Below the pieces are notes generated by a model. It saw nothing but the letters and a program-made list of their open reading frames with translations. It was not told where the DNA came from and made no database searches. A program made the position numbers and the translations under genes. This document shows, piece after piece, positions 9,265 to 21,597 of a stretch of DNA of 64,000 nucleotides; the first letter of the stretch is position 1; each line of letters opens with the position of its first letter. This DNA is from Trabulsiella guamensis ATCC 49490 (lineage in GTDB: Bacteria; Pseudomonadota; Gammaproteobacteria; Enterobacterales; Enterobacteriaceae): NCBI RefSeq assembly GCF_000734965.1, contig NZ_JMTB01000040.1, positions 1 through 64,000 on the forward strand. Reading direction: 5' to 3'.

Positions 9265-10059
9265 TCAGGCGTCTTGCAGGCGGGAGGGGGCAATATGGAA
9301 CAGGTGGGCGAAGTTTTCGGTAGTCTGCTGCGCCAGTTGTTCTACTGTCACACCTTTCAGTACCGCCATGTATTCTGCCACGTCACGCACCAGCGCGGGC
9401 TGGTTCTCTTTTCCGCGATGAGGAACCGGTGCCAGATACGGTGAATCCGTCTCCACCAGCAGTCTGTCCAGCGGCACATAGCGCGCAGCATCCCGCAACT
9501 GTTCAGCATTGCGGAATGTCACAATGCCTGAAAACGAAATATAAAACCCAAGATCAAGCAGCTTACCCGCTGTTTCTCTGTCTTCAGTGAAACAGTGTAG
9601 TACGCCGCCGCAATCCGTCACCTTTTCCTCGCGCAGGATCGTCAGCGTATCTTCCCGGGCGTCACGGGTATGCACAATAACGGGCTTATTCAGCTCGCGT
9701 CCGATGCGGATGTGATGGCGAAACGATTCCTGCTGACGCGTTTTTGTTTCTGGCGTGTAATAGTAGTCGAGCCCTGTTTCGCCCATCGCGACCACCCCCT
9801 CTTCTGCTGCCAGACGGCGCAACTCTTCCACATCATAGGTTTCGTCCTGATTGAGCGGATGCACTCCGCAGGAGTAAACCACGTCATCACGGTTTCCCAC
9901 CAGTTCACGCATATTGCGGTAGCCCGGTAGCGTCGTGGCGACGGCGAGAAAAAATTTGACGTCACGAGCAGCGGCTTTTGTCAGCGCGTCGTTAACATCT
10001 TTATGCAGGGATTGATAATCCAGGCCATCAAGATGGCAGTGTGAGTCGACTAAAAACAT
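9265..10059 (-). CDS. ycfH: YcfH, TatD-family metal-dependent hydrolase / DNase
   Basis: 264-residue TIM-barrel hydrolase of the amidohydrolase-like TatD family. The N-terminal metal ligands are in DSHCHLDG. Other conserved sites are GETGLDYYYTP (metal-bridging Glu near residue 94), VIVHTRDA, GGVLHCFTED and LVETDSPYLAP. Some family members are metal-dependent nucleases; the physiological role of YcfH is not established. It begins 10 bases after holB, so it is probably in the holB-tmk transcription unit. It ends about 300 bases before ptsG. Confidence 0.93.
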   Translation of the reverse strand: MFLVDSHCHLDGLDYQSLHKDVNDALTKAAARDVKFFLAVATTLPGYRNMRELVGNRDDVVYSCGVHPLNQDETYDVEELRRLAAEEGVVAMGETGLDYYYTPETKTRQQESFRHHIRIGRELNKPVIVHTRDAREDTLTILREEKVTDCGGVLHCFTEDRETAGKLLDLGFYISFSGIVTFRNAEQLRDAARYVPLDRLLVETDSPYLAPVPHRGKENQPALVRDVAEYMAVLKGVTVEQLAQQTTENFAHLFHIAPSRLQDA

Positions 10060-10069
10060 AATGTCTCTC

Positions 10070-11074
10070 TCAGAATTGAGATACGGGAAGTACCGCTCCC
10101 GGTTGCAGGTAATGCTCCCAGCGCAACAGGCGCTCGGTAAGGATCAGTTCGCGATTGAGTCCGACAACGCTCAGCAGTTGTTCGCGGCATTCGCAGGCAT
10201 CCTGAACGATCGCCCGTAGCGTCGCCGCCGGCAAAGTGCGGGCCAGTTTTTCGGTCAGTGCCAGCGCATCGGTGTTTGTCAGAAGGGTAATGCTCTGCTG
10301 GATTTTAAGCGCATCCAGCAGCAACGAGGCAAACCAGTGCAGCCGCGTCGTCGCATCGTCATGGTTGAAGACCGGAAGCAGGGAAAGCCAGTCCTGGCTG
10401 GTCAGCGCCGCCTCAAGCGCCTGGCAAAGTTGCTGGCGCGCAGCCCAGGGATTTTCCTGTAATAACTCAAGGGCCGCCGCTGGTGCACTTGCGCTCAGAC
10501 GCAATGCCGTCAATCGGGCCTCTTGTGACGTTGTCACTTCACGTTCAAGCCATGCCATCGCCCAGCTTTCCGCAGGCGGCGACAGGTGATGTAACCGACA
10601 GCGGCTACGCAGCGTCGCCAGCAGTCGAGCAGGCTCTTCGCAGGCAAGGAAAAACCAGGTGTTCTCCGGTGGTTCTTCGAGTGTTTTTAACAGTGCGTTG
10701 GCGGCAGCATCCGTCAGTTGCGTTGCGTCGCTTACCCATACCACTTTTGCACCGCCGAGCCGGGCATGCTCGTACAGTTTTTCACTCACCTCACGCACGG
10801 CGTCAATGCCGAGGGCGTTTTTCCCTTTCTCCGGCATCAGAGGATAGTAGTCAGGATGCGTTCCCGCCTGCATCAACTGACAACTGTGGCACTGCCCGCA
10901 GCTTTTGTGACCATCCGGCTGATGACACATCAGCCAGCGGCTCAGCGCATAAATCAGCGCGTCGTCACCCATACCGGGCAACGCCTGAATCAGTAACGCA
11001 TGGTGCCCACGCCCGGCCTGATAACTGGCAATCAGCTGTTCAAAATGGGGGCGCAACCACGGATACCATTTCAT
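10070..11074 (-). CDS. holB: DNA polymerase III delta-prime subunit HolB
   Basis: Subunit of the clamp-loader complex that places the beta clamp on primed DNA. 334 residues. The N-terminal AAA+ fold has a degenerate P-loop ([14 protein letters not shown]; no GK[ST]), normal for delta-prime, which does not hydrolyse ATP. A zinc module follows: [17 protein letters not shown] (residues about 50-66). Sensor-like segments [15 protein letters not shown] and LRSRCRLH come next. The ATG at 11074 overlaps the tmk stop by four bases (ATGA), which indicates translational coupling. An in-frame start 7 codons upstream would lie in tmk and is not needed. Confidence 0.96.
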   Translation of the reverse strand: MKWYPWLRPHFEQLIASYQAGRGHHALLIQALPGMGDDALIYALSRWLMCHQPDGHKSCGQCHSCQLMQAGTHPDYYPLMPEKGKNALGIDAVREVSEKLYEHARLGGAKVVWVSDATQLTDAAANALLKTLEEPPENTWFFLACEEPARLLATLRSRCRLHHLSPPAESWAMAWLEREVTTSQEARLTALRLSASAPAAALELLQENPWAARQQLCQALEAALTSQDWLSLLPVFNHDDATTRLHWFASLLLDALKIQQSITLLTNTDALALTEKLARTLPAATLRAIVQDACECREQLLSVVGLNRELILTERLLRWEHYLQPGAVLPVSQF

Positions 11075-11712
11075 GCATGCTGCTCCTTCACCCACGCCGT
11101 CACGGTGTCGCGGATGTCCTGCATAACTTTTTCCAACGGCTGGGTGGCGTCAATGGTGCGAATACTGCTGTCCTGCGCCGCCAGTTCGAGATAACGCGCG
11201 CGGGTACGGTTGAAGAAATCCAGCGACTCCTGTTCGATGCGGTCGAGATCACCACGTGCACGGGCGCGCTTAAGGCCCACTTCAGGCGTCACATCAAGGT
11301 AAATCGTCAGGTTCGGGCGGAAATCGCCCAGCACGGCATCGCGTAATGTCGCCAGCATATGCTGATCGATACCGCGCCCGCCGCCCTGGTAGGCTTGTGT
11401 TGAGAGATCGTGGCGATCGCCAATTACCCACTGCCCTTTCGCCAGCGCCGGTTTAATCACCGTTTCAACCAACTGTACACGGGCCGCGTAGAACATCAGT
11501 ACTTCCGCCTTATCCGTAATAACTTCATCGCCAACCGATTTGATATCCAGCACCAGACTGCGCAATTTTTCTGCAAGGATAGTGCCGCCGGGTTCACGGG
11601 TGAAAACCAGATCGCGAATACCCAATTGCTCCAGCGTTTCCACCACCATATTACGAGCGGTGGTTTTGCCTGCCCCTTCCAGACCTTCGATGACGATGTA
11701 ATTACTGGCCAT
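11071..11712 (-). CDS. tmk: Thymidylate kinase
   Basis: Converts dTMP to dTDP with ATP. 213 residues, as in E. coli. The P-loop is GLEGAGKTT (residues 9-17), the dTMP-binding motif is TREPGGT with the DR(Y/H) signature in [19 protein letters not shown], and the lid region is [14 protein letters not shown]. The start overlaps the end of mltG by 11 bases and the stop overlaps holB by four, so mltG-tmk-holB are translated as a coupled unit. Confidence 0.98.
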   Translation of the reverse strand: MASNYIVIEGLEGAGKTTARNMVVETLEQLGIRDLVFTREPGGTILAEKLRSLVLDIKSVGDEVITDKAEVLMFYAARVQLVETVIKPALAKGQWVIGDRHDLSTQAYQGGGRGIDQHMLATLRDAVLGDFRPNLTIYLDVTPEVGLKRARARGDLDRIEQESLDFFNRTRARYLELAAQDSSIRTIDATQPLEKVMQDIRDTVTAWVKEQHA

Positions 11713-12724
11713 TTTTTTCCTTAAGCACTTTCAGGTAATCCTGCACCGCCCGGTTATGGCTGGCGAGATTGGTCGTAAACTGGTGGCCACCTTTACCGTC
11801 AGCCACAAAATAGAGATACGGTGTTTTCGCCGGATGCGCGGCCGCATTCAGCGACGCTTCGCCTGGGGTCGCGATGGGGCCCGGCGGCAGACCAGCGATG
11901 ACATAGGTGTTATATGCTGTCGGCGTTTCCAGATCTTTGCGCGACAATTTACCATTATAACTCGCTCCCATGCCGTAAATCACGGTGGGATCGGTCTGCA
12001 GACGCATGCCGAGCCGCAAACGGTTAATAAACACCGATGCCACGCGGTCACGTTCGCTGGCGACCGCCGTCTCTTTTTCAATGATCGATGCCATGGTCAC
12101 CAGCTGGTTCTGGTCCTGATACGGCAGGTTGTCCATCCGCCCCTTCCAGGCCTGTTCAACCGCGTTGACCATTTTCAGATGTGCGCGTTTAAGGATCGCA
12201 ATATCCGTGGTGTTGGCGGTGTACATCCAGGTATCCGGCCAGAACCAGCCCTCCACCCAGTCGGTATGTTCAAGTTCCAGCGCCTGCGCAACGGTCGCGT
12301 ACTCATCGTCTTTCAGCGTATGTTTGATGTAAGGCGCGTCACGCAATTGCCTGAGGTAATCACTGAGCCGCATCCCTTCCACAAAACGCAGTGGGAACTG
12401 CGCTTCTTTACCGCTATCCAGCAGCAGAAGCATGTCGCGTACGGTCATCTGCGGGGTGAGCCGGTAAGTGCCCGCTTTAAAATGGGAGAGATCCGGCTCG
12501 ACACGCAACAGCCACTGGAACACGCGCGGGCGGTTGATGATCTTATCCGCATGCAGCTGATCGCCCAACACTTTACGCCCGGTACCCGCTTTCAGCGTGA
12601 AAATGGTTTCTTCTTTGATAAGTAATTTGCTGTCCGCGAACTGGCGGACTTTCCACATCCCGACACCTGCGGCGATACCCATCACCACCAGCAACAACAG
12701 GACAAAACGTAACATTTTCTTCAT
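11702..12724 (-). CDS. mltG: Endolytic murein transglycosylase MltG (YceG)
   Basis: Inner-membrane lytic transglycosylase that cuts nascent glycan strands and so helps set their length. 340 residues. A short cytoplasmic tail and one membrane span ([18 protein letters not shown], residues 6-23) are followed by a LysM-like region and the YceG catalytic domain. The catalytic glutamate is in SIIEKETAV (near residue 218), and [10 protein letters not shown] and the C-terminal [14 protein letters not shown] are also conserved. It follows pabC by two bases. Confidence 0.96.
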   Translation of the reverse strand: MKKMLRFVLLLLVVMGIAAGVGMWKVRQFADSKLLIKEETIFTLKAGTGRKVLGDQLHADKIINRPRVFQWLLRVEPDLSHFKAGTYRLTPQMTVRDMLLLLDSGKEAQFPLRFVEGMRLSDYLRQLRDAPYIKHTLKDDEYATVAQALELEHTDWVEGWFWPDTWMYTANTTDIAILKRAHLKMVNAVEQAWKGRMDNLPYQDQNQLVTMASIIEKETAVASERDRVASVFINRLRLGMRLQTDPTVIYGMGASYNGKLSRKDLETPTAYNTYVIAGLPPGPIATPGEASLNAAAHPAKTPYLYFVADGKGGHQFTTNLASHNRAVQDYLKVLKEKNGQ

Positions 12725-12726
12725 GG

Positions 12727-13536
12727 CTAATCGGATGACTCACAACGTGGGGCTAAAAATTCAAACAGTTCATGTGACAGGTAGCAAACCTCGCCAAACG
12801 CCTTCACCGGCACGATCGGCATCAGTACGTTACACAACAGAACTTCATCCGCCTGCTGTACCGCCTCTTCTCGCGCATTCACTTCGACAACGCGATACCG
12901 GCTTTGTGCCAGTAGCGAAAGACAAAACTGACGCATGATGCCATTGACGCCCGCATGGGTGAGCCGCGGTGTAAAGACAGTATCACCCGCCCGCCAGAAC
13001 AAATTAGCCGCACAGCATTCCGTAACCCACCCTTCACTGTCAAGGACCAGTGCTTCCTGCGCGTCTGTCTGCTCAAGATGCGCACGGATCAGCACCTGTT
13101 CAAGGCGATTCAGATGCTTGAGCCCGGCAAGATGCGGGTTACGCCCGAGTCGTACCGGGCTTAATACCAGCGTAATGCCCTCTTCCCGCCAGCGAACATA
13201 CTGCGCCGGCGCGGGCGAAACTGAGAGAATACGGGTCGGCGTCAGGCAGGTTGCCGGACTGTAACCACGACCACCATTGCCACGAGTGATGATCACTTTC
13301 AGGACGCCATCACCCTTCTCTGCCGCCATCTGTAGCATTTCGTCACGCAGCGGGGCTTCATCGGCAAAAGGGATCATCAGCGCATGGCAGGTCGTCTGCA
13401 GGCGCTGCAGGTGAGCCTCGAGAAAATCGACTTTGCCGTTACGAACTCTCGCCGTCGTAAAGCAGCCATCGCCAAACTGAACAGCGCGATCATTGGCCGC
13501 CAGAGAGTCCCGTTCTTTACCGTTAATCAAGAACAT
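12727..13536 (-). CDS. pabC: 4-amino-4-deoxychorismate lyase PabC
   Basis: PLP enzyme of folate synthesis that converts aminodeoxychorismate to p-aminobenzoate and pyruvate. 269 residues, the same as in E. coli. It belongs to fold-type IV, like branched-chain aminotransferases. The PLP lysine is in [12 protein letters not shown] (near residue 140), with [13 protein letters not shown] further on. It follows fabF by 105 bases across a hairpin; fabF transcription may partly read through. mltG follows with almost no gap. Confidence 0.95.
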   Translation of the reverse strand: MFLINGKERDSLAANDRAVQFGDGCFTTARVRNGKVDFLEAHLQRLQTTCHALMIPFADEAPLRDEMLQMAAEKGDGVLKVIITRGNGGRGYSPATCLTPTRILSVSPAPAQYVRWREEGITLVLSPVRLGRNPHLAGLKHLNRLEQVLIRAHLEQTDAQEALVLDSEGWVTECCAANLFWRAGDTVFTPRLTHAGVNGIMRQFCLSLLAQSRYRVVEVNAREEAVQQADEVLLCNVLMPIVPVKAFGEVCYLSHELFEFLAPRCESSD

Positions 13537-13608
13537 AGAAGCTCCTTATCTGTCTCTGTCAGTCTGGCAGCAGCCCGGATGGGTTACAAGAGGAATACGC
13601 TTAAAGGA

Positions 13609-13630
13609 AAGGCCTGCAAAAGCAGGCCTT
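13609..13630 (-). terminator. Hairpin between fabF and pabC
   Basis: AAGGCCTGC (13609-13617) pairs with GCAGGCCTT (13622-13630) around a 4-base loop, just after the fabF stop. The downstream U-run on the minus strand is weak (TCCTTT), so this may be a partial terminator or an RNA-stabilising hairpin. Confidence 0.6.
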
Positions 13631-13641
13631 AACAGAGAGGA

Positions 13642-14928
<1,287 letters not shown>

Positions 14929-14929
14929 T

Positions 14930-14964
14930 TAAAGATAAAACTCAGGCGGTCGAGTGACCGCCTG
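14930..14964 (-). terminator. Hairpin after acpP
   Basis: CAGGCGGTC (14943-14951) pairs with GACCGCCTG (14956-14964). On the minus strand it is followed by AGTTTTATCTTTAATT. It probably reduces transcription from the very strong acpP gene into fabF. Confidence 0.75.
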
Positions 14965-14975
14965 GAGATGTTCAC

Positions 14976-15212
14976 TTACGCCTGGTGGCCGTTGATGTAA
15001 TCAATGGCAGCCTGAACGGTGGTGATCTTCTCAGCTTCTTCGTCCGGAATCTCAGTATCAAACTCTTCTTCCAGAGCCATTACCAGCTCAACGGTGTCAA
15101 GAGAATCAGCGCCCAGGTCCTCAACGAAGGAAGCATTGTTGGTAACTTCTTCCTGCTTAACGCCCAGCTGCTCGCCGATAATTTTCTTAACGCGTTCTTC
15201 GATAGTGCTCAT
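14976..15212 (-). CDS. acpP: Acyl carrier protein
   Basis: Small acidic carrier of growing acyl chains, 78 residues. The 4'-phosphopantetheine attachment serine is in the DSL motif of [20 protein letters not shown] (Ser near residue 37). It is nearly identical to the E. coli protein. It also serves lipid A, glucan (OpgH) and lipoate synthesis; the opgGH genes that need it as a partner lie later in this window. It is expressed from its own promoter in the 210-base gap before it. Confidence 0.99.
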
Positions 15213-15422
15213 ACTCTTAAATTTCCTATCAAAACTCGCTTTCGCGATGGTTTTCGTAGTGTATAAAATGTTGAAAAATTTGCAACTAAATCCCGGCAGG
15301 TCTTACCACGATTTTACGCTATTTTGCGGGTATTCGCCCTAATAACGCAAATTATTTTGCACATTATCCTGCTCCGGATTGCACGAAGTGCGTGGTTCCT
15401 GAGCATATTGTGCAAATCGCGG
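15213..15422 (-). promoter_or_regulatory. acpP leader and promoter region
   Basis: 210 bases without a gene between fabG and acpP. The part next to fabG holds an imperfect dyad around CTGCTCCGGATTGCACGAAG / CGTGGTTCCTGAGCA (15370-15404). AT-rich sequence nearer acpP probably includes its strong promoter. No exact promoter is assigned. Confidence 0.45.
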
Positions 15423-16157
15423 TCAAACCATGTACATCCCGCCGTTAACGTGCAGAGTTTCACCCGTGATGTAACTCGCTTCGTCAGAAGCTAAGAATGC
15501 AACCGCACTGGCGATTTCTTTTGCGTCGCCAAGGCGACCCGCTGGAACTTCCGCCAGAATACCCGCACGCTGATCATCAGAAAGCGCACGCGTCATGTCC
15601 GTTTCAATAAAGCCCGGAGCAACAACGTTCACAGTAATGCCGCGAGACGCCACTTCGCGCGCCAGCGATTTACTGAAACCGATAAGACCCGCTTTCGCCG
15701 CAGCGTAGTTGGCCTGACCGGCATTTCCCATGGTACCAACCACAGAACCGATAGTGATAATACGCCCGTGACGCTTTTTCATCATAGCGCGCATTACCGC
15801 TTTTGACAGACGGAAAACTGATGAAAGATTGGTTTCGAGAATATCTGACCACTCTTCTTCTTTCATTCGCATAAGCAGGTTATCGCGAGTAATCCCGGCA
15901 TTATTGACCAGAATGTCGACTTCGCCAAACTCTGCGCGAATATTTTCCAGTACAGATTCGATAGATGCTGGATCGGTCACATTCAGCATCAGACCTTTTC
16001 CGTTGGCACCTAAATAGTCGCTGATCGCCTGCGCACCGCTTTCGCTGGTCGCCGTACCGATGACCTTCGCACCACGGGCGACGAGCGTTTCAGCAATTGC
16101 GCGGCCAATGCCACGGCTTGCACCGGTAACCAGCGCGATTTTTCCTTCAAAACTCAT
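15423..16157 (-). CDS. fabG: 3-oxoacyl-ACP reductase FabG
   Basis: NADPH-dependent reductase of the elongation cycle, from the short-chain dehydrogenase family. 244 residues. The Rossmann motif is TGASRGIGRAIAE (residues 12-24), with NNAGITRDNLL in the middle. The Ser-Tyr-Lys catalytic set is TIGSVVG and YAAAKAGLIGFSK (Tyr near 151, Lys 155). It ends with the usual ITGETLHVNGGMYMV. It lies 18 bases after fabD in the same operon. Confidence 0.98.
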   Translation of the reverse strand: MSFEGKIALVTGASRGIGRAIAETLVARGAKVIGTATSESGAQAISDYLGANGKGLMLNVTDPASIESVLENIRAEFGEVDILVNNAGITRDNLLMRMKEEEWSDILETNLSSVFRLSKAVMRAMMKKRHGRIITIGSVVGTMGNAGQANYAAAKAGLIGFSKSLAREVASRGITVNVVAPGFIETDMTRALSDDQRAGILAEVPAGRLGDAKEIASAVAFLASDEASYITGETLHVNGGMYMV

Positions 16158-16175
16158 GGTTTTGTTTTTCCTCTG

Positions 16176-17105
16176 TTATTGTTCTAACGCCGCTGACATC
16201 GCCGCCGGCTCATTAATGGCCGACGCTGTCAGTGTGTCGACAATACGTTTTGTCAGCCCGGTGAGGACTTTACCCGGCCCGACTTCATATAAGTGTTCAA
16301 CGCCCTGCGCGGCCATAAACTCGACGGTTTTCGTCCACTGAACCGGGCTGTACAGCTGGCGAACCAGCGCGTCACGGATAGCACCGGCCGACGTTTCGCT
16401 TTTCACGTCGACGTTATTCACGACGGGAATCTGCGGCGCGTTGAAGGTGATTTTCGCCAGCTCAACCGCCAGTTTTTCCGCAGCAGGTTTCATCAGCGCG
16501 CAGTGTGACGGTACGCTGACCGGCAGCGGCAGCGCACGTTTCGCGCCCGCAGCTTTACAGGCAGCACCCGCACGTTCAACCGCCTCTTTATGCCCGGCGA
16601 TAACCACCTGGCCCGGCGAGTTGTAGTTAACCGGGGAAACCACCTGTCCTTCAGCAGATTCTTCGCACGCTTTGGCAATCGCGGCATCATCAAGGCCGAT
16701 GATTGCTGACATGGCGCCCGTGCCTTCCGGTACCGCTTCCTGCATGAATTTACCACGGAGCTCTACCAGACGAACGGCATCAGCGAAAGCAATCACGCCT
16801 GCACACACCAGCGCAGAATATTCGCCAAGGCTGTGACCGGCCATCAGCGCAGGTGTTTTACCGCCCTGCTGCTGCCAGACACGGTACAGCGCGACAGACG
16901 CTGTCAGCAGCGCCGGTTGCGTCTGCCAGGTTTTGTTCAGTTCTTCCGCAGGTCCCTGTTGTGTCAGTGCCCACAGATCATAGCCCAGTGCCGCAGAGGC
17001 TTCAGCAAAAGTCTCTTCAATAATCGGGTAAACGGCTGCCATTTCAGACAACATCCCGACAGTTTGCGAACCCTGTCCAGGGAACACAAAAGCAAATTGC
17101 GTCAT
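16176..17105 (-). CDS. fabD: Malonyl-CoA:ACP transacylase FabD
   Basis: Loads malonyl groups onto ACP. 309 residues, as in E. coli. The nucleophile serine is in GHSLGEYSAL (near residue 92), the substrate arginine segment is ELRGKFMQEAVPEGTGAM, and the catalytic histidine is in VSVPSHCALM (near 201). The frame stays open far upstream into fabH, but the ATG giving MTQFAFVFPGQGSQTVGM is the family start, and it follows fabH by 16 bases. Confidence 0.98.
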   Translation of the reverse strand: MTQFAFVFPGQGSQTVGMLSEMAAVYPIIEETFAEASAALGYDLWALTQQGPAEELNKTWQTQPALLTASVALYRVWQQQGGKTPALMAGHSLGEYSALVCAGVIAFADAVRLVELRGKFMQEAVPEGTGAMSAIIGLDDAAIAKACEESAEGQVVSPVNYNSPGQVVIAGHKEAVERAGAACKAAGAKRALPLPVSVPSHCALMKPAAEKLAVELAKITFNAPQIPVVNNVDVKSETSAGAIRDALVRQLYSPVQWTKTVEFMAAQGVEHLYEVGPGKVLTGLTKRIVDTLTASAINEPAAMSAALEQ

Positions 17106-17121
17106 CTTATTCTTCCTTATT

Positions 17122-18075
17122 TTAGAAACGGACCAGCGCAGAACCCCAAGTGAAACCGCCGCCGAAGGCCTCAAGGAGCACCAGTTGGCCTCGCTTGATG
17201 CGACCGTCGCGAACCGCTTCGTCCAGCGCACACGGCACTGACGCGGCAGAGGTGTTGCCGTGACGGTCGAGGGTGACAACCACGTTGTCCATCGACATGC
17301 CCAACTTTTTCGCGGTCGCGCTGATAATACGCAGGTTCGCCTGGTGTGGCACCAGCCAGTCCAGTTGCGAACGATCGAGGTTGTTGGCCGCCAGCGTCTC
17401 ATCGACAATATGCGCCAGTTCCGTGACAGCCACTTTAAAGACTTCGTTACCCGCCATCGTCAGGTAAATCGAGTTTTCCGGATTCACGCGATCAGCGTTC
17501 GGCAGCGTTAACAGCTCGCCATAGCTGCCATCTGCGTGAAGATGGGTAGAGATAATACCCGGCTCTTCAGAGGCACTTAACACGACAGCGCCCGCGCCAT
17601 CGCCGAAAATAATGATCGTGCCGCGATCGGTCGGATCGCAGGTGCGAGCCAGCACATCGGAGCCAATCACCAGCGCGTGTTTAACCGCACCGGATTTCAC
17701 GTACATATCAGCCACGCTCAGCGCATAAGTAAAACCGGCGCAGGCGGCGGCGACGTCAAACGCCGGGCAGCCTTTAATGCCGAGCATGCCCTGAATCTGG
17801 CAGGCAGCGCTTGGAAAAGCGTGCGTTGCTGAGGTCGTCGCCACAACGATGAGGCCGATATCATCTTTCGCGATACCCGCCATCTCCAGCGCACGCTGTG
17901 CGGCTTCGAAGCCCATTGTTGCAACGGTTTCATTCGGCGCAGCAATACGACGTTCACGGATACCTGTGCGTGTGACAATCCACTCGTCAGACGTATCAAC
18001 CATCTTTTCCAAATCGGCGTTAGTTCGCACCTGTGTGGGCAGATAACTGCCGGTACCAATAATCTTCGTATACAT
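17122..18075 (-). CDS. fabH: Beta-ketoacyl-ACP synthase III FabH
   Basis: Starts fatty-acid synthesis by joining acetyl-CoA to malonyl-ACP. 317 residues. The catalytic Cys is in [13 protein letters not shown] (near 112), His in VPHQANLRI (near 244) and Asn in [10 protein letters not shown] (near 274). It begins six bases after the end of plsX, so the two are cotranscribed, and fabD follows. Confidence 0.98.
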   Translation of the reverse strand: MYTKIIGTGSYLPTQVRTNADLEKMVDTSDEWIVTRTGIRERRIAAPNETVATMGFEAAQRALEMAGIAKDDIGLIVVATTSATHAFPSAACQIQGMLGIKGCPAFDVAAACAGFTYALSVADMYVKSGAVKHALVIGSDVLARTCDPTDRGTIIIFGDGAGAVVLSASEEPGIISTHLHADGSYGELLTLPNADRVNPENSIYLTMAGNEVFKVAVTELAHIVDETLAANNLDRSQLDWLVPHQANLRIISATAKKLGMSMDNVVVTLDRHGNTSAASVPCALDEAVRDGRIKRGQLVLLEAFGGGFTWGSALVRF

Positions 18076-18081
18076 GTACGC

Positions 18082-19116
18082 TCAGTCTTTTTCCGGTAAT
18101 ACAGATTCCAGGCGAGCGGCAATCCGCTGAGGGACTTCCCGCTGCACCGCCTGCACTGCCTGTTCAATCGCTACGCTGAACGCGCGCTGATTGGCTGCAC
18201 CATGGCTTTTAATCACCGTGCCGCGCAATCCTAACAGACAGGCGCCATTATACTGGTCGGGGTTGAGGTGACTGAATCGCCTGGAGAGGCTTTTTTGTAA
18301 CCAACGCTTTAATAATATCAGCCACCACGACCGTTTTTTCCCTTCCCCCTGCGATTTCAGCAGTGAAAGAAACATTCTGACAACGCCTTCCATGGTCTTT
18401 AACGTGACGTTTCCGGTGAATCCGTCACAGACCAGCACATCGGTCTTACCCGTTAACAACTCGTTGGCTTCAAGATAACCAATATAGTTGATAGTTGGCA
18501 CAGTTTTAAGCAAAGCAGAAGCGTCACGAATGCTTTCATGCCCTTTGCTCTCTTCTTCACCGATATTCAGTAACGCGACACGTGGTTTGCTGACACCGAC
18601 GACTTCTTCCGCCAGCACCGCCCCCATGATCGCAAACTGCACCAGCATTGTACTATCGCAATCAACGTTCGCGCCCAGATCAAGCACGACCGTTTTGCCC
18701 TTCTGCTGGTGCGGCAACACTGTCACCAGCGCCGGACGCTCAATGCCTTCTATTGGCTTGAGCAATAATTTCGCCAGCCCCATCAGCGCGCCAGTATTTC
18801 CCGCACTGACGCAAGCCTGTGCGCGCCCTTCTTTCACCAGTTCGAGCGCGATACGCATCGAACTGCCCCGGCTGTTACGCACAGCATGAGACGGTCGCGC
18901 ATCACTGGCAATAACTGACTGTGCAGGGATAATCTGCAGACGCGAACGTTGTTCGAAATCAGCTTTGGCGAGTAATGGCGAGATGGCGTCGGGATCACCG
19001 ACTAAAAGAAGGGAGAGTTGCGAATTGAAACCCAGTGCCTGCAAAGCTGCAGGCACCGTCACGGAAGGACCAAAATCGCCTCCCATGACATCTAACGCTA
19101 TGGTCAGACGTGTCAA
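18082..19116 (-). CDS. plsX: Phosphate acyltransferase PlsX
   Basis: Makes acyl-phosphate from acyl-ACP, the acyl donor for glycerol-3-phosphate acylation. The body is typical: [65 protein letters not shown]. The family start appears to be TTG, giving [13 protein letters not shown] and 344 residues. A GTG 21 codons upstream (19179) would also be in frame and lies 12 bases after rpmF; I find neither ribosome site strong. The C-terminus stops at [10 protein letters not shown], about 12 residues shorter than the E. coli protein as I recall it. Confidence 0.9.
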   Translation of the reverse strand: MTRLTIALDVMGGDFGPSVTVPAALQALGFNSQLSLLLVGDPDAISPLLAKADFEQRSRLQIIPAQSVIASDARPSHAVRNSRGSSMRIALELVKEGRAQACVSAGNTGALMGLAKLLLKPIEGIERPALVTVLPHQQKGKTVVLDLGANVDCDSTMLVQFAIMGAVLAEEVVGVSKPRVALLNIGEEESKGHESIRDASALLKTVPTINYIGYLEANELLTGKTDVLVCDGFTGNVTLKTMEGVVRMFLSLLKSQGEGKKRSWWLILLKRWLQKSLSRRFSHLNPDQYNGACLLGLRGTVIKSHGAANQRAFSVAIEQAVQAVQREVPQRIAARLESVLPEKD

Positions 19117-19191
19117 GGTATCGTCGCTGCCCGGTTCGTTTCTCCCCGCCTGCGCGGGGAAATCCGCACTAAGCTTCACGCTTTCGCGTGA

Positions 19192-19377
<186 letters not shown>

Positions 19378-19381
19378 TCAA

Positions 19382-19915
<534 letters not shown>

Positions 19916-20043
19916 TTAACTTTGTAACGTCGTATAGTCAAAGAAAAAGGCACCCGTAGACGCCTTTTGCCATTTATTCGCACACATTGCGGCCTGTAGT
20001 TTAAAATGACGCTAACCGATTCGCCATACCTGACTGAAAAAAT

Positions 20044-20628
20044 ATGCCAAACCTTGTACTTGCTTCGACCTCACCCTACCGCCGAATGCTACTGGAAAAG
20101 CTCGGTGTTTCGTTCGAATGTGCCGCACCGCAAGTCGATGAAACATCGTTCGCGGATGAGTCGCCTCGCCAGCTGGTGCTACGGCTGGCGCAGGCCAAAG
20201 CGCAGGCTCTCGCTCAACGATTTCCGTCGCACCTTATTATTGGATCCGATCAGGTCTGTATTCTGGACGGCGCGATTACCGGTAAACCGCATACAGAAGA
20301 GAATGCGTTTAAACAATTAAAGAAAGCCAGCGGCAATATTGTCACTTTTTATACCGGGCTCGCGCTTTATAATTCAGCGAACGGCCATCTGCAAACCGAA
20401 TGCGAGCCGTTTGATGTACATTTTCGCCATCTGACTGAGCAGGAAATTCGCGATTACATCCGTAAAGAAAGCCCGCTGAATTGTGCGGGCAGTTTTAAAA
20501 GTGAAGGCTTAGGCATTTCTCTCTTCGAACGGCTGGAGGGACGCGACCCGAACACGCTGGTTGGCCTGCCGCTTATCGCGCTCTGTCAGATGTTACGACG
20601 CGAGCATTTGAATCCGTTGCTGGCATAA
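20044..20628 (+). CDS. yceF: YceF, Maf-family nucleotide pyrophosphatase (m7GTP type)
   Basis: House-cleaning pyrophosphatase; the E. coli relative prefers 7-methyl-GTP. 194 residues. Maf signatures are [17 protein letters not shown] at the N-terminus, [19 protein letters not shown], the catalytic aspartate in [12 protein letters not shown] (near residue 69), and [29 protein letters not shown]. It is divergent from yceD and convergent with rluC, with a 21-base gap to it. Confidence 0.95.
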   Translation: MPNLVLASTSPYRRMLLEKLGVSFECAAPQVDETSFADESPRQLVLRLAQAKAQALAQRFPSHLIIGSDQVCILDGAITGKPHTEENAFKQLKKASGNIVTFYTGLALYNSANGHLQTECEPFDVHFRHLTEQEIRDYIRKESPLNCAGSFKSEGLGISLFERLEGRDPNTLVGLPLIALCQMLRREHLNPLLA

Positions 20629-20649
20629 GTCGCGCCAGCCGGCAATAAA

Positions 20650-21597
20650 TCAACCACGTAACACTTTAAGACAGTGTTTTAACTGCTCGTCCATTGGCGC
20701 TTCAATGCGCAGTATTTCACCGGTAGCCGGATGCTGAAATTTCAGCGCGGCGGCATGAAGAAACAGGCGTGACAGTCCTGTCGGTGCCAGTTGCTTATCA
20801 AACTCGCGGTCGCCATAGCGATCGTCAAAAGCGATAGGATGCCCGGCATGAAGCGTGTGAACACGGATCTGATGAGTACGCCCGGTCACCGGGCTGCAAC
20901 GCACCAGCGTAGCGAACGCGTAGCGCTCTTCGACTTTGAATCGCGTCTCTGACGGTTTCCCTTCCTGGCTGACACGGACAATACGCTCGCCGCTCTGGAG
21001 AATGTTTTTTAGTAACGGTGCCTGTACCACTTTCATATGCGACTGCCACTGGCCACGAACCAGCGCCAGATAATCTTTTTGCATGCCTTTTTCGCGCAGT
21101 TGTTCATGCAGCGAACGCAATGCCGAACGTTTTTTCGCCACCAGCAGCACGCCCGAGGTATCGCGGTCGAGACGGTGCACCAGTTCAAGGAAACGCGCAT
21201 CCGGGCGCAGCGCGCGCAACCCTTCAATCACGCCAAAACTCAGCCCGCTGCCGCCATGCACCGCCGTACCAGACGGTTTATTCAGCACCAGGATGTGATC
21301 GTCTTCATAAAGGATGACATCGCTCAGCGCTGCGACCTTTTGTAAATGTGGGGATACGGCGTCTTCTTCGCGTTCGGCGACGCGAACCGGCGGAATACGC
21401 ACTTCATCGCCCGCTTCGAGTTTATATTCAGGCTTAATGCGTTTTTTGTTAACCCGCACTTCGCCTTTACGCAGAATGCGGTAAATCATACTTTTTGGCA
21501 CACCTTTTAATTGAGTGCGCAAAAAGTTATCGATGCGTTGTCCTGCTTCATCAGCAGAAATCGCGACTAATTTTACGGCTGGAGTCTCAGTTTTCAT
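20650..21597 (-). CDS. rluC: 23S rRNA pseudouridine synthase RluC (positions 955, 2504, 2580)
   Basis: 315 residues. The N-terminal S4-like RNA-binding domain (AGQRIDNFLRTQLKGVPKSMIYRILRKG, about 17-60) is followed by the RluA-type catalytic domain. Its nucleophile aspartate is in LVHRLDRDTSGVLLVAKK (near 144), with TGRTHQIRVH and HPIAFDDRYGD after it. The ATG giving MKTETPAVKLV is chosen; an upstream in-frame start adds 14 residues with no homology. It is transcribed away from rne; the shared gap is 570 bases. Confidence 0.96.
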   Translation of the reverse strand: MKTETPAVKLVAISADEAGQRIDNFLRTQLKGVPKSMIYRILRKGEVRVNKKRIKPEYKLEAGDEVRIPPVRVAEREEDAVSPHLQKVAALSDVILYEDDHILVLNKPSGTAVHGGSGLSFGVIEGLRALRPDARFLELVHRLDRDTSGVLLVAKKRSALRSLHEQLREKGMQKDYLALVRGQWQSHMKVVQAPLLKNILQSGERIVRVSQEGKPSETRFKVEERYAFATLVRCSPVTGRTHQIRVHTLHAGHPIAFDDRYGDREFDKQLAPTGLSRLFLHAAALKFQHPATGEILRIEAPMDEQLKHCLKVLRG

